Source: Gorsachius magnificus (lineage: Eukaryota > Chordata > Aves > Pelecaniformes > Ardeidae). From it: 64,000 nt of DNA. Shown in pieces: positions 63,420 through 64,000 of the stretch. The stretch is taken from positions 102,047,311 to 102,111,310 of the forward strand of contig CM067082.1 of NCBI GenBank assembly GCA_034008185.1, written 5' to 3'. Numbering within the stretch: the stretch's first letter is position 1; the number at the start of each line of letters is the position of its first letter. The notes under the pieces were generated by a model. That model saw nothing but the letters and a program-made list of their open reading frames with translations. It made no database searches and was not told the origin of the DNA. Both the position numbers and the translations under genes were made by a program.

Positions 63420-64000
63420 TTGGGCTCTTCTTTGATCCCTACTGTATAACAATGAGGCTTTGGAGTGTTTTATTGTGCTGTTAAAAAGAGCTCCTACTAG
63501 GGAGGTGGGAAGGGAAAGGTTTACTAGACAGCTGTGTTTGTGATTAATTGGCTTTGTAGCCTTTTTTTTTTTTTGTTTTGGGTGGGGTTTTTTTGGGTTT
63601 GGTTTTTTTTTTTTTGGCCTGTCAGAATTGGGGAAACAGGTTGCTAATGTAATTACACTTCATTATAGTTTACTTTGTGGCTTGTTTTGAAGCCTTTGGT
63701 TTTTTAATGCATTTAAATGTTGTTCTAGAACAGCGCGACTTCCTTCCGTTTCAGACCCCTTTAGCTAATGACTGCAGTGCTGCTCAGAGCTGAAAACACA
63801 CTATTTATTTATTATTATTTTTTGTTGTTGTTGTGTAGGATCATGTTCAAACTACCAAAGTACCCCGGTACTTCAGTTCTAAGCATGGGGTGTGCTGAAT
63901 ATTGATGATTTGTGAAAAGCTTATGTGGACAGACTGGTGTGCGTCAAGTTAAGCTGCAGACCAGTGCTTGGAAATGTTTGTGTTCTTCACACAGCAGCCT
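63420..64000. other. Non-coding DNA with T/G-rich simple sequence
   Basis: A T-rich, GT-interrupted low-complexity stretch occupies 63561-63616. Downstream 'gctaatgtaattacacttca' carries homeodomain-like cores. No coding sequence is seen to the window end. Confidence 0.5.

Overview
The window looks like nuclear DNA from a bird, mostly non-coding. Three things support this. A CR1-type LINE 3' tail lies at 13174-13228, and a longer CR1-like fragment at 27170-27515. A 543-bp solo endogenous-retrovirus LTR of a type I recognise from bird genomes sits at 43519-44061, flanked by a perfect 5-bp target duplication. The remainder has vertebrate base composition: AT-rich and CpG-poor, with one sharp CpG island. 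No bacterial-style gene organisation is present, and no long reading frame matches a protein family I recognise.

Layout. Positions 1-48 kb are gene-poor. They hold scattered fossil repeats (MIR-like, CR1-like, L2-like, and palindromic or purine-rich ancient elements), a diverged ~100-bp tandem repeat at 9079-9490, microsatellites and homopolymer tracts, and several long stretches free of visible repeats that could be conserved regulatory DNA (best candidate 19400-19990). A CpG island spans about 49170-51860, with a weaker GC-rich shoulder at 48100-48560. It is almost certainly a promoter with one or more first exons. Splice-donor-like sites on the + strand at 50254 and 50923 suggest transcription to the right into a long first intron filling the rest of the window. 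Two weaker candidate exons lie downstream, at 52027-52071 and 55486-55550. I cannot name the gene. Positions 52-64 kb are again non-coding, with possible regulatory stretches (52560-52690, 55040-55400), a palindromic MITE-like fossil (60199-60304) and a MIR-like SINE (63200-63410).

Interpretation. One CpG-island promoter flanked by ~49 kb of gene-free DNA on one side and at least 12 kb on the other fits the 5' end of a developmentally regulated gene with a large first intron, but that is inference. The long GC-rich open frames over the island (up to 363 codons) are best explained by the scarcity of AT-rich stop codons, not by coding function. I found no tRNA, rRNA, CRISPR, operon, or convincing intact protein-coding gene.
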